In this document: one piece after another, positions 45,851-54,550 of the stretch
Layout: each line of letters starts with the position of its first letter
Numbering within the stretch: the stretch's first letter is position 1
Assembly (NCBI GenBank): GCA_963664935.2
Contig: CAXXSE010000007.1
Span: forward strand, 1,922,001-1,986,000
Direction: 5' to 3'
Length of the DNA stretch: 64,000 nt
From: G963664935 sp963664935
Lineage (GTDB): Bacteria > Pseudomonadota > Gammaproteobacteria > Methylococcales > G963664935
The notes under the pieces: generated by a model
The model's database searches: none
Seen by the model: the letters and a program-made list of their open reading frames with translations, nothing else
What the model was told of the DNA's origin: nothing
Program-made: the position numbers and the translations under genes

Positions 45851-46526
45851 CTTTTCTCTTTAGGACATAGCCCAGTCCCCTAACAGTATGGATTAATGGC
45901 GTATCGAAACCTCTGTCCACTTTTTCCCTGAGTTTACTGATTCGTGCCTCCACAACGTTGGTTCCAGGGTCGAAGTTATAATTCCATACGCGTTCCATAA
46001 TCATCGTTTTGGATACGACGTGACCCGAATTTCGCATTAGGTACTCCAGCAGTGAAAACTCTTTTGGCTGCAAATTAATTTTTTTGCCCGACCTGATGAC
46101 AGTTCTCGCCAAAAGGTCCAGAGACAAGTTGTGCGCGGAAAGACTGGTGGGCTCAACAATTTTGTTAGCCCGTCGAAAGAGCGCTTCTACCCGGGCCAAT
46201 AATTCGCTGAACGAAAAGGGTTTGGTCAGATAGTCATCGCCCCCATGCTGTAATCCATGCACCCGGTCATCCACGGTACGTTTGGCGCTTAAAATAATAA
46301 TCGGAAGGTCAATATTATTTTCGCGTAGGCGGCTGATGATTGAAAGACCATCGAGCTTGGGCAGCATAAGATCAACAATGGCCAGGTCGTAATTATCGTT
46401 TAAGGCAAAATCCAGCCCGTTCAAACCGTCATCGGCATGGTCAATGCTAAACCCTGCTTGTTTCATACCTTTTCTAATAAAGTCGGCAATGACGCAATCA
46501 TCCTCAATCAATAGTATCCTCATCAC
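45843..46526 (-). CDS. OmpR/PhoB-family response regulator
   Basis: A 227-residue cytoplasmic DNA-binding regulator. The receiver begins MRILLIEDDCVIADFIRKG with acidic pair E8-D9-D10, the phosphorylation site is D52 in DLAIVDLMLPKLDG, and the conserved lysine is in YLTKPF. The C-terminal winged helix has the OmpR-type segments LQPKEFSLLEYLMRNSGHVV and VRGLGYVLK. The last codons overlap the start of the histidine kinase gene on the same strand, so the two form one two-component system. Its targets are not visible in this window; the porin gene divergently placed at 47136 is a possible one. Confidence 0.94.
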   Translation of the reverse strand: MMRILLIEDDCVIADFIRKGMKQAGFSIDHADDGLNGLDFALNDNYDLAIVDLMLPKLDGLSIISRLRENNIDLPIIILSAKRTVDDRVHGLQHGGDDYLTKPFSFSELLARVEALFRRANKIVEPTSLSAHNLSLDLLARTVIRSGKKINLQPKEFSLLEYLMRNSGHVVSKTMIMERVWNYNFDPGTNVVEARISKLREKVDRGFDTPLIHTVRGLGYVLKRKDD

Positions 46527-47018
46527 ATCCTCTTGCCCGCGGATGAACCGGTTGTGGCATACGATTTGAGTTTTTGAGCGCGTCGGGACTTTGTCATACT
46601 CTCTTATTACCGAATCTGTAGTGTTTACACTAATATAATCTTACGCACTGTAACATTACCATTTGGTAAACCGGCATTCCATCCAGTTTATTTTGATGCA
46701 TTCAACGTGGTAAGTTGGTTTTGTATTTGTGGTTTCATTCAAAATTAACTCCTTACATTAAGCCACCGGCTCTGCCGGTGCTATGCAAATAGCCTCTGCC
46801 GTTCCAGCGTAAAGATTTGTTAAATTCACTTGGTCATCCGTCAAGGTAATAAGAATAATTGGATCACGCTGAAACATCGGAAAAAACAATAGATGGAACA
46901 TTAAGGGATTAATATTCAGAGCAGTTTCAAAAATATGTTTCCAGTTTGATGTGGAATTATTTATTGAAAGTTATGCTAGTTCTTTGGGGTTGAGGATTCC
47001 ACCTAAATATAAGCTCTT
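46527..47018. other. Intergenic region between the two-component system and the porin gene
   Basis: About 490 bp without a gene. A perfect 7-bp hairpin CACCGGC-TCT-GCCGGTG (46764-46780) stands in the middle. Together with the hairpins at 47019-47065 it recalls the subterminal hairpins of IS200/IS605-type elements, but no transposase is present. Confidence 0.4.
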
Positions 47019-47065
47019 AGCCCCCTTCAAGTGGGCTTCCTCAAACCACCCGCTATGAGGGTGGT
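47019..47065. mobile_element. Possible end of a non-autonomous IS200/IS605-like element (two hairpins)
   Basis: Two adjacent inverted repeats: AGCCC/GGGCT (47019-47037) and ACCACCC-GCTATGA-GGGTGGT (47045-47065). IS200/IS605 ends use such imperfect hairpins with adjacent cleavage sites. The hairpin at 46764-46780 could be the other end. This is inference; no TnpA is seen. Confidence 0.3.
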
Positions 47066-47135
47066 ACTTGATTGGTATCGTAGAATATTCAGCATTGAGT
47101 TCAAACCACAAAAATTAGAACAGCAAATAGTTTTG

Positions 47136-48212
47136 GTGAAGATTGCGTCGCTGTATTTACTTCTATGCTCCTCCTTTGTTTTAGCGGAATCCCAAACCGC
47201 CGATCAATTGAAAACCGAAGCTGCCCGAATTTACCGTAATTCGGAAGAGCGGCGCGAATCCGGTCTGGGTACGCAAGTAACCGATTGGCTTAAGGTTTCT
47301 GGATTGATCGAAATCGAAAATGAGTACCTTAATAACAACTTCAGTAACGACATTGAAGTAAGCCGTCACGATAACCCTAATTTGTCGCTCCAGGTAGGTC
47401 TCCAGATCGACGCGACGGATTGGTTTTCAGCGGAAATTCTGTTCGATGCCGAGTATAATGCCAAGGTTTACTTCTCTCGGTTTGAAGAGATTTTAGTCAA
47501 GGTGGAAAATGAACAATGGGAGATAAAAATTGGGCGTCTGTTTTTGCCCTTCGGAGAATACTACAGCCACTTTGTTACAAGCCCTATACTTGAATTCGGC
47601 GAAACTCGGGCAAATGCCCTGGTGCTTGAGTATTCGCCATTGGAAGATTTTGAAATCACTGGTTTCATACTGGAGAGCAGAGCCGAAAAAGTGGGCGGAG
47701 AGGATGATTTTGATTGGGGCCTTGGCTTGCGGTATTCAACGGATGACCCAACAATTCAAATGGGGGCTGGTTTTCTGTCCGATCTTGCGGAAAGCGAGGA
47801 ACGTTTGCTTCAATCCTTTCAAGATACCTTCAAGAGGCGGGTTTCGGCATGGAACGCCTACGCGCGGGTGGGGTTCGATACATTTGAGATTACCGGGGAG
47901 CTTGTTCAAGCCACCCGTGCTTTTAAGGAAATTAAAAAAAATTCCGATAAACCATTTTCCTATAATATTGAATTCGCGTATTTTCCAAAAGAAACTCTCC
48001 AGTTGTCGGTTCGCACTGAGCACAGTGATGAATTGGCCGATCAACCCAGTTGGCGGTTTGGAATATCAGGAACCTGGCGGCCCATCACCCGCTTTAATCT
48101 CTCAGTCGATTATTTGTACGGAAAATTCAAAAATGGGTTTATCCGGGACGATAGCGGCAATACTCTCAACTATCGCCACCTGATTGCGGCACAATTGGCC
48201 TTAGAGTTTTAA
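47136..48212 (+). CDS. LbtU-like outer-membrane porin
   Basis: The frame is open from 47031, but the first codons fall in hairpin DNA; I chose GTG 47136 because a clean signal peptide follows (MKIASLYLLLCSSFVLAES). The mature protein alternates short polar turns and amphipathic strands (LSLQVGLQIDATDWFSAEIL, WEIKIGRLFLPFGEYYSHFV, FRFGISGTWRP-like segments). It ends with phenylalanine in LALEF, the usual outer-membrane barrel signature. This, and the N-terminal coiled region (KTEAARIYRNSEERRE), fit the LbtU family, first described as a siderophore-related porin in Legionella. The transported substrate is unknown. It could be regulated by the two-component system 500 bp away. Confidence 0.72.
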   Translation: MKIASLYLLLCSSFVLAESQTADQLKTEAARIYRNSEERRESGLGTQVTDWLKVSGLIEIENEYLNNNFSNDIEVSRHDNPNLSLQVGLQIDATDWFSAEILFDAEYNAKVYFSRFEEILVKVENEQWEIKIGRLFLPFGEYYSHFVTSPILEFGETRANALVLEYSPLEDFEITGFILESRAEKVGGEDDFDWGLGLRYSTDDPTIQMGAGFLSDLAESEERLLQSFQDTFKRRVSAWNAYARVGFDTFEITGELVQATRAFKEIKKNSDKPFSYNIEFAYFPKETLQLSVRTEHSDELADQPSWRFGISGTWRPITRFNLSVDYLYGKFKNGFIRDDSGNTLNYRHLIAAQLALEF

Positions 48213-48251
48213 CGATGAGGGAACTGTCCTGTCGTCGATGGATGGGCTGTG

Positions 48252-48338
48252 GCAAGAGCTCACGGTGGAGATCTAGTGGTTTCGAGCAGCCTGGGAGAGG
48301 GCAGCGAATTTATCGTAACACTGCCGTCCTATAGTTAA
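48252..48338 (+). pseudogene. Histidine-kinase ATPase domain, C-terminal remnant
   Basis: A 28-residue plus-strand reading, ARAHGGDLVVSSSLGEGSEF followed by IVTLPSYS and TAA, is the standard end of a histidine-kinase catalytic domain (the region after the G2 box). Nothing upstream in frame continues it. It differs from the kinase at 44450-45850, so it is a relic of another gene. Confidence 0.6.
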
Positions 48339-48352
48339 TCGGGATGTCAGGA

Positions 48353-48863
48353 TTATTGACGCGTCACTTTCCATTTGCCTATGTAAGATTGATTTGTTTC
48401 TTCAATTGTTGAAATGTAGGTCCCTTCCATCACATCACCTATAACCTTCCCTTTGAAACTGGTGTGAACCGTCACGTTACGCTTTAAATCCGTGTACGGG
48501 TCAACTATTCCATGAATCACTTCATCGCCTGCGTGCACGAATTTGATCGCCAGGGGACGGAAATAAGTGGTGACTAGCGGCTGCTGGAGCGAATGCGGTC
48601 CAAGCGATTCTTTCATGAACACCTGACCATGGGCATCATCCGCGCCTTTGGTCAGATTAAACTCAATGATCCCAAATTTCCCGGACGCTTCGCTGCTATA
48701 TTCCCCTTTCCATTCCCCAACCATTAGCGACATAACCATGGGGTCTGTCTCCGCTGGTTTTTATAGGTGGATTCGCGCATGCCGCCAAAGTTAAAAATGC
48801 AATGAATGGAATCGCGGGTCCAGCCAGCTTTAAAGCTTTATAAATAAATTGGATTATCGACAT
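48353..48863 (-). pseudogene. Putative lipoprotein, frameshifted
   Basis: Start at ATG 48863, preceded by the strong ribosome-binding sequence GGGAGGAAG. The first part ends a lipoprotein signal in PAIPFIAFLTLAAC, so the cysteine should be lipidated and the protein anchored in a membrane facing the periplasm. Near 48735 the frame shifts from TSGDRPHGYV to VMSLMVGEWKGEYSSEASGK, the start of the mature domain. That domain (to 48353) has repeated beta-strand-like segments (VIGDVMEGTYIS, YIGKWKVTRQ) but no family I can name. About 165 residues in total. One base change would make it an intact gene. Confidence 0.5.
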
Positions 48864-49317
48864 TTCTTCCTCCCTTAAAATTGTGCGCAAAAACCGGAGA
48901 GTCATAGATGACTCCTTTTTTACTCAAAATACCAGATTTGACGTATAAATGGTCGCATCTAAAGTCTGTATCAAAAGCCCTTGTCAGATATTTTAACACA
49001 GTGAGTTAGCATAATTATTTCAATTATATCAGTGATAAACAGGCGGCTTGGTCTATACGCCAAAGGAATTGGTGTCAGATATTTTTACAAATTCAGCATG
49101 CCGCGGTTTGTCCATCGTCACAGGATATCGAGTAACCTGACGTAATAACTAAAATAATTACGCATGTAAAAATAATTGGTATATATTATACCTGGAAATA
49201 GCAATTGGGATTCTATCACGGTTTTTTTCCGCGCTCGGAATCTGAAATGCATAGTCAATATAAATTATGACCGATTGTCCGAATCCATCGGGCAACACAA
49301 TCAATACAGGAGCCATT
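48864..49317. other. Intergenic stretch, no recognised gene
   Basis: About 450 bp between the lipoprotein gene start and the SGNH gene. Short frames overlap on both strands but none has a domain or ribosome-binding site that I can support. Confidence 0.4.
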
Positions 49318-50552
49318 ATGACGGTAAAAGCCTTAAACACAATATTTCGAGACCTACGATGGACAATCATTTGGATACTCATGGCCTTATCCTTTTGGAT
49401 GAATACCATGGCTTACGCGGCGAATGAAAAGATATTACCATTAGGTGATTCGATCACCCAAGCTGATTTTAACTACAACAGTTACCGCCGTCCGCTCTGG
49501 CATCTGTTAAACGAGGCTGGATACTCGGTTGATTTTGTTGGGAAGTAGGGACTACAACGGTTTCAATCCCTACGGTCCTCCACCTACTCCGGATTTTGAC
49601 TTGGACCATGAGGGTCATCCGGGCGCGAGAGCGGAGGGTATCTTGGGTCAATTGCCCAGTTGGCTTACAGGGTATACGCCGGATATCGTCCTATTACATG
49701 CGGGCCACAACGATTTACTCGGCATTCAAACCGCCGAATCCACAGTGGTCGATCTTAAAGGGATTATTGATGCGTTACGCAACGATAACCCTAACGTGAC
49801 TATTCTATTGGCCCAAATCATACCAACCACTAGAAACGCAAATGATAAATTGACTCAACTGAATGCGCTAATGCAAGGCATTGTTGACGAAAAGAATACC
49901 ACCCAATCCCCCATTATTCTGGTCGATCAAAATACCGGTTTCGATCCTTTAACCGAAACCTATGATGGGATTCATCCTAATTTACAGGGCGAGGGAAAAA
50001 TGGCTCAAAGGTGGTTTGATGCTTTAGTTGAAGTACTGCCTGTTCCAGCCGATTCGCCACCACCTCCAATCGATGATGTCTCACCAACAATTGCCGACGT
50101 GAGTGCCGGCATCAACGATACGGATGTACTGCTTGTATTCAGCGAACCGGTGGAACAAACCAGCGCTGAGAATATCTTGAACTATCAGATCGATCAAGGG
50201 ATCGAGGTGATCGACGCGCAACTCGGGACTGATTTAAAATCCGTCGCGTTGACGGTATCACCACTGACCCCGGACATCACGTATCAAATTAATGTCAATG
50301 ATATTTTTGATCAAGCGGAAATTCCCAATTCGGCCATCGATACGGTTACTTTCACCTTTACCGACCGTCCAGTCTATCACGGTAAGCGTAAATGGCGGAC
50401 TCCCGGAAAATGTGGATACATTGATTCCCAATGGGAATACTGCAATTTGGGAAAAGGAAATCATAGTCCCGACTGGTAATTCCGATATTACGATTACTTC
50501 GGAGAACGCAGCGGAGCTTAGTAGTAGTAAATCGATGAGTCTGACCTACTGA
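49318..50552 (+). pseudogene. Secreted SGNH/GDSL-type hydrolase, two frameshifts
   Basis: The ATG at 49318 follows a ribosome-binding site (ACAGGAG). A signal peptide ends in SFWMNTMAYAAN. The catalytic serine block ILPLGDSITQ comes right after, GHNDL is block III and DGIHPN holds the catalytic D and H. One extra A near 49546 breaks the frame (VDFVGK-stop instead of VGSRDYNG), and a second shift near 50370 separates the last domain (VQSITVSVNGGLPENV). Between them lies a fibronectin- or Big-like domain (VLLVFSEPVEQTSAENILNY). Corrected length is about 410 residues. The enzyme would be exported and act on carbohydrate or lipid esters. Confidence 0.75.
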
Positions 50553-50696
50553 TCTTGAAGGAGTACCAAGAGGCTGTCCGAATGACCAAAACAACGGATA
50601 CATGTATCATAGAAGCTACCCAATCAAATAGAATGACCATCCGCTGTATTGATCGGCTGGTTTTAATTGGGTTCTACACGCCTTCGTTTACCGATT

Positions 50697-52169
50697 ATGT
50701 TTCAAATATCTTCAGTTACTCAACGCCTCCTGGACGATGGCTTTAAGTCCGCAAAAATCTTGGTGGTCGGCGATATCATGCTTGACCAATATATATTCGG
50801 CAGGGTGGACAGAATTTCTCCGGAAGCACCGGTGCCGGTAATCAATGTAACCCGGGAATACGCCAATCCAGGTGGCGCCGCTAACGTTGCAATGAATTCA
50901 TCGGGTTTGAAGGCGGAAACATCCATCATTGGTTATGTAGGAGTTGACAGGAATGGAGCCGACCTCCTCGACATTCTTCACAACGCTGGAATCAACACCG
51001 TCGGCATCGTGTACCTTAAAGATCGGTCCACGATCACTAAAACAAGGCTTGTCAGCAATCATCAACAACTTGCTCGAATCGATCGCGAAGAAATTAAGCC
51101 TTTTTCCGAAGAAAACGAAAATGCGTTATTGAAGAATTTCATGGATGAACTTGTCGGAAAACCTAATGCTATTATTCTTTCAGATTATGCCAAGGGAACA
51201 CTTAGTAATTCGATTTGCCAATCCGTAATTACTCAAGCAAAGCAGCGGAATATCCCTGTTTTGGTAGATCCGAAGGGGGTGGATTTTTCAAAATACAGGG
51301 GGGCGACGGTAATTTCACCAAACCGTAAGGAATTGTCCCTTGTAACCCACGCGGCCCCGGACGATATTGAACAGCTGCTGGAAAAAGGCCAGCGCCTCCT
51401 CGCGGAACTCGAATTGAACCATGTGGTTCTCACCCGCAGTGAACAAGGTATTTCGCTTATTGAAGATCAATCCACCCGGAATTTTCCAGCCGCTGCTCAG
51501 GATGTTTTTGATGTATCCGGGGCTGGCGATACGGTTATCGCTACCCTGTCAGTAGGACTCGCCCTTAAAATCGGTATTGCGGAAGCTATTTCTCTCGCTA
51601 ATATAGCCGCTGGCGTAGTCGTCAGCAAGGTAGGTACACACCCAATCATGTTGGACGAATTACGGCATGTTGTCGCGGATGAAAATACCAAGGAACAGGC
51701 ACGGAAAATTTGTGGGTCTGACGAACTTTGCCGGTTGGCCGAGCAGTGGCGAGCCAAAGGTGAACGTATCGTTTTTACCAATGGATGTTTCGATTTGTTA
51801 CACGCGGGCCATGTGACTTACATCGAAATGGCCAAGAAGGAAGGCAAGCGTCTTATCATCGGGTTAAACTCGGACGACTCGGTCAGAAATCTAAAAGGCT
51901 CCGGCCGGCCGGTAATACGGCAAGAGGACCGAGCGCGTATTCTGGCGGCATTGGAATCGGTGGATGCCGTCACTATTTTCGACGAGGAAACACCTTTAGA
52001 GTTAATTCTAGATTTGAAACCCGATGTATTAGTTAAAGGGAATGACTATAAAAAGGGAGAGGTTGTCGGCGGCAGGGAGGTTCAAAACATGGGCGGACAA
52101 GTCGTTCTTATTCCCGTGCTTGAAGGACGCAGTACCAGTGGGATTCTCGGTGAATTGAATAATTCCTGA
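50697..52169 (+). CDS. hldE: Bifunctional heptose-7-phosphate kinase / heptose-1-phosphate adenylyltransferase
   Basis: A protein of about 490 residues making ADP-heptose for lipopolysaccharide core synthesis. I chose ATG 50697 (MFQISSVTQRLLDDG), which matches the usual start better than the upstream ATG at 50667. The N-terminal ribokinase-type domain has ILVVGDIMLDQYIFGRVDRI and the catalytic DVFDVSGAGDTVIATLS near residue 265-281. The C-terminal nucleotidyltransferase domain has TNGCFDLLHAGHVTYIEMAK (HAGH) and GRSTSGIL near the end. The stop TGA is inside the terminus of a family III inverted-repeat element, so the last residues (NNS) may not be original. A strong terminator follows. Confidence 0.95.
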   Translation: MFQISSVTQRLLDDGFKSAKILVVGDIMLDQYIFGRVDRISPEAPVPVINVTREYANPGGAANVAMNSSGLKAETSIIGYVGVDRNGADLLDILHNAGINTVGIVYLKDRSTITKTRLVSNHQQLARIDREEIKPFSEENENALLKNFMDELVGKPNAIILSDYAKGTLSNSICQSVITQAKQRNIPVLVDPKGVDFSKYRGATVISPNRKELSLVTHAAPDDIEQLLEKGQRLLAELELNHVVLTRSEQGISLIEDQSTRNFPAAAQDVFDVSGAGDTVIATLSVGLALKIGIAEAISLANIAAGVVVSKVGTHPIMLDELRHVVADENTKEQARKICGSDELCRLAEQWRAKGERIVFTNGCFDLLHAGHVTYIEMAKKEGKRLIIGLNSDDSVRNLKGSGRPVIRQEDRARILAALESVDAVTIFDEETPLELILDLKPDVLVKGNDYKKGEVVGGREVQNMGGQVVLIPVLEGRSTSGILGELNNS

Positions 52170-52260
52170 ATCCATGACTCCATTACGGCGCGGAGTACAA
52201 GCTCGTGATTCTACAGCGGCTTCACTTAAACGGGGTATTCCATCAAGGTAATATTGACGG
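52166..52260. repeat. Partial inverted-repeat element, family III
   Basis: Starts CTGAATCCATGACTCCATTA, as do the family III ends at 6088 and 57763, and includes the hldE stop codon. It continues to TTCCATCAAGGTAATATTGA, which resembles sequence near 6400. The opposite terminus is not clear. Confidence 0.6.
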
Positions 52261-52293
52261 GTTAAGGGTTAGGGTTATCGTACTAAAAGACGT

Positions 52294-52328
52294 GGCCCCA
52301 TCGATTGGATAGTCCAATCGATGGGGCC
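52294..52328 (+). terminator. Strong intrinsic terminator after hldE
   Basis: GGCCCCATCGATTGGA (52294-52309) pairs perfectly with 52313-52328 across a 3-base loop (TAG), a 16-bp stem. TTCTCTTTATTTTT follows on the plus strand, which suits termination of hldE. The opposite strand has only a weak T-stretch, so action on the convergent mtk genes is less certain. Confidence 0.85.
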
Positions 52329-52373
52329 TTCTCTTTATTTTTCCGGTATATCCCGAATCGAATCCGAAAATAC

Positions 52374-53264
52374 CTAGGCTACGTTTTTAAGGACTTCTTG
52401 CATTGTCGGTCCAAACGCGGATGGATTCGGCACCACGGTGACGCCACATTGTTTTAAAATTTCCACCTTTTCGGCCGCACTTTCGCCGGAGGAGGAGATA
52501 ATGGCGCCGGCATGTCCCATGCGGCGTCCTTTGGGTGCGGTAAGGCCCGCGATGTAGCCGGCGACCGGTTTGGTCATGTGGTCACGGGCGAATTCCGCCG
52601 CTTCGGCTTCCTGGGGACCCCCAATCTCACCGATCATCAATACCGCTTTGGTATCGGGATCTTGCTCGAAAAGTTCGAAGGCATCTTTATGGGACATCCC
52701 GTTGATGGGATCACCACCGATGCCCAGACTGGTTGTAATGCCAATACCCACCACTTTCATTTGCGATGCGGCTTCGTAACCCAGGGTTCCGGAGCGTCCG
52801 ACGACACCGACATTGCCTTCCATGTAGATATGCCCTGGAACGATCCCAAGCATAGCTTTTCCGGGGCTGATGGACCCGGCGCAATTTGGACCGGTGAGCC
52901 GCATTCGGTCTGCTTTTTTATAACGGCGCATATAGCGTTTAACCCGCATCATATCTTGTGCCGGAATGCCATCGGTGATTGCTACGCAAAATCTAATACC
53001 GGCGTCCGCCGCTTCCATAATAGAATCAGCCGCAAACGCAGGCGGTACAAAAATAATACTGGCTGTCGCCCCCGTTTCTTTTACAGCGTCTTTTACCGTA
53101 TTGAACACAGGTAGATTTAAATGGGTATTGCCGCCTTTGCCGGGAGTGACGCCTCCGACTATGTTGGTGCCGTAATTCATCATATCCTGGGCATGGAAGG
53201 TGCCTATCTTGCCCGTGAAGCCTTGCACGAGGACTCGTGTTGTTTCATCTAATAATACAGTCAT
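52374..53264 (-). CDS. mtkB: Malate-CoA ligase (malate thiokinase), alpha subunit
   Basis: A 296-residue protein of the succinyl-CoA-ligase alpha family, most like MtkB of serine-cycle methylotrophs. The CoA-binding domain begins TRVLVQGFTGKIGTFHAQDM and has NIVGGVTPGKGG. GPNCAGSISPGKAMLGIVPG carries the GPNCAG variant seen in MtkB where typical SucD reads GPNCPG. GRRMGHAGAIISSSGE holds the phosphorylated histidine. The enzyme makes malyl-CoA from malate, ATP and CoA. Together with the beta subunit (53301-54458) and malyl-CoA lyase (54546-55493) on the same strand it forms the set mtkB-mtkA-mcl. A second alpha/beta pair lies just beyond. Confidence 0.85.
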   Translation of the reverse strand: MTVLLDETTRVLVQGFTGKIGTFHAQDMMNYGTNIVGGVTPGKGGNTHLNLPVFNTVKDAVKETGATASIIFVPPAFAADSIMEAADAGIRFCVAITDGIPAQDMMRVKRYMRRYKKADRMRLTGPNCAGSISPGKAMLGIVPGHIYMEGNVGVVGRSGTLGYEAASQMKVVGIGITTSLGIGGDPINGMSHKDAFELFEQDPDTKAVLMIGEIGGPQEAEAAEFARDHMTKPVAGYIAGLTAPKGRRMGHAGAIISSSGESAAEKVEILKQCGVTVVPNPSAFGPTMQEVLKNVA

Positions 53265-53300
53265 TTTGTTTACCGTAATTTTCGAATATTTGAGTGGATG

Positions 53301-54458
53301 TTATAGGGCCGCGACAGCTTTATTGGCCGCTTCGTCGAGTGTTTCCGCGTGGATAATCGGCAAGTTGCTGTCTCTTAGAATTTTCCGGCCTTCCTCGACA
53401 TTCGTCCCCGATAATCGCACGACGAGGGGTATTTGAATGTTGATTTTACCAAGAGCTTGTACCACGCCTTCAGCGATCCAGTCGCAACGATTGATCCCAG
53501 CGAAGATATTAACTAGCATAACTTTGACGCTTTTGTCAGCCAGTACCAGGCGAAACGCTTTTTCGACCCGGTCGGGTGTGGCGCCACCACCGATATCCAG
53601 AAAATTTGCGGGTTCTCCACCGGCCAATTTGATCATATCCATCGATGCCATGGCTAAACCGGCACCGTTGATCATGCAGCCAATGTTGCCGTCCAGCCCC
53701 ACATAACTCAGACCCCGATCCGAAGCCGCGGTCTCACGGGCGTCTTCCTGCGATTTGTCCCGCAATTCAGAAATTTGGGGCCGTCGATACAAGGCGTTAT
53801 CGTCAAAACCCATCTTGGCATCCAGCGCGATCAGGCGCTCGTCTTCGGTGACGACCAAGGGATTAATTTCGACCATGGTGGCGTCCAGATCGCGAAAGGC
53901 CCTATAACAACCGGTGAATGTTTTGATCGCTTGGCTAATGAGTTTTGGCGGCAGATTCAAACCGAATGCTAATTCACGAGCCTGGAAATCCCGAAGTCCC
54001 GCCGCGACTTCGATGGGAATCCTCATGATGGCTTCCGGTCTTGTGGTAGCCAGTTCTTCGATTTCCATACCGCCTTCGCTGGATGCGACCATGACGACAC
54101 GCTCTTGGGCGCGATCAAGCATCAAAGCAAAGTAAATTTCCCGTGCAATCGGGGTACCGGCTTCGACATAAAGCCGATAGACACCTTTCCCTTGAGGTCC
54201 GGTTTGGTGGGTAACCATGGTTTTACCCAACATTTCGTTGGCAGCTTCCCAAACTTCATCGTCGGTTGAACAGACTTTGACCCCACCGGCTTTCCCGCGC
54301 GCACCGGAATGAATCTGCGCTTTGACTACCCATTTTTCGCCGCCGATCTGTTGCGCCCGGTAAACGGCTTGTTCCGGGCTGTACGCCAAGCCTCCCTCGG
54401 CGATTGGAACGCCGAACCCGGATAATATTTCTTTTGCTTGATATTCGTGAATGTCCAT
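53301..54458 (-). CDS. mtkA: Malate-CoA ligase (malate thiokinase), beta subunit
   Basis: A 385-residue ATP-grasp protein of the SucC family. It starts MDIHEYQAKEILSGFGVPIA, has the ATP-grasp core WVVKAQIHSGARGKAGGVKV, and later NPLVVTEDERLIALDAKMGF and DIGGGATPDRVEKAFRL. The overall resemblance is to MtkA of methylotrophs. It pairs with the alpha subunit encoded 36 bp downstream. The upstream neighbour on the same strand is the malyl-CoA lyase gene, 87 bp away. In the combined pathway malate becomes malyl-CoA and then acetyl-CoA plus glyoxylate, or the reverse. Confidence 0.85.
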   Translation of the reverse strand: MDIHEYQAKEILSGFGVPIAEGGLAYSPEQAVYRAQQIGGEKWVVKAQIHSGARGKAGGVKVCSTDDEVWEAANEMLGKTMVTHQTGPQGKGVYRLYVEAGTPIAREIYFALMLDRAQERVVMVASSEGGMEIEELATTRPEAIMRIPIEVAAGLRDFQARELAFGLNLPPKLISQAIKTFTGCYRAFRDLDATMVEINPLVVTEDERLIALDAKMGFDDNALYRRPQISELRDKSQEDARETAASDRGLSYVGLDGNIGCMINGAGLAMASMDMIKLAGGEPANFLDIGGGATPDRVEKAFRLVLADKSVKVMLVNIFAGINRCDWIAEGVVQALGKINIQIPLVVRLSGTNVEEGRKILRDSNLPIIHAETLDEAANKAVAAL

Positions 54459-54522
54459 GAATTAATTTTTTAAAGTGGATGCAAATTAATGTTGTGTGGT
54501 TGTAACGACTCAACATAACCCT

Positions 54523-54550
54523 GTAGTTGTTCAGGTTGTGAGTTATTATT
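54523..54550. repeat. Family I terminus at the end of the malyl-CoA lyase gene
   Basis: GTAGTTGTTCAGGTTGTGAG, then TTATTATT, matches the left end of the 26792 element (GTAGCTGTTCAGGTTGCGGC, TTATTTTT). The TTA in it is the stop codon (TAA) of the mcl gene. Only one terminus is visible here. Confidence 0.55.

Noticed and set aside
49158..49409. Minus-strand frame over the start of the SGNH gene
   Set aside because: It is an antisense shadow of the plus-strand gene, which has a signal peptide and catalytic motifs.
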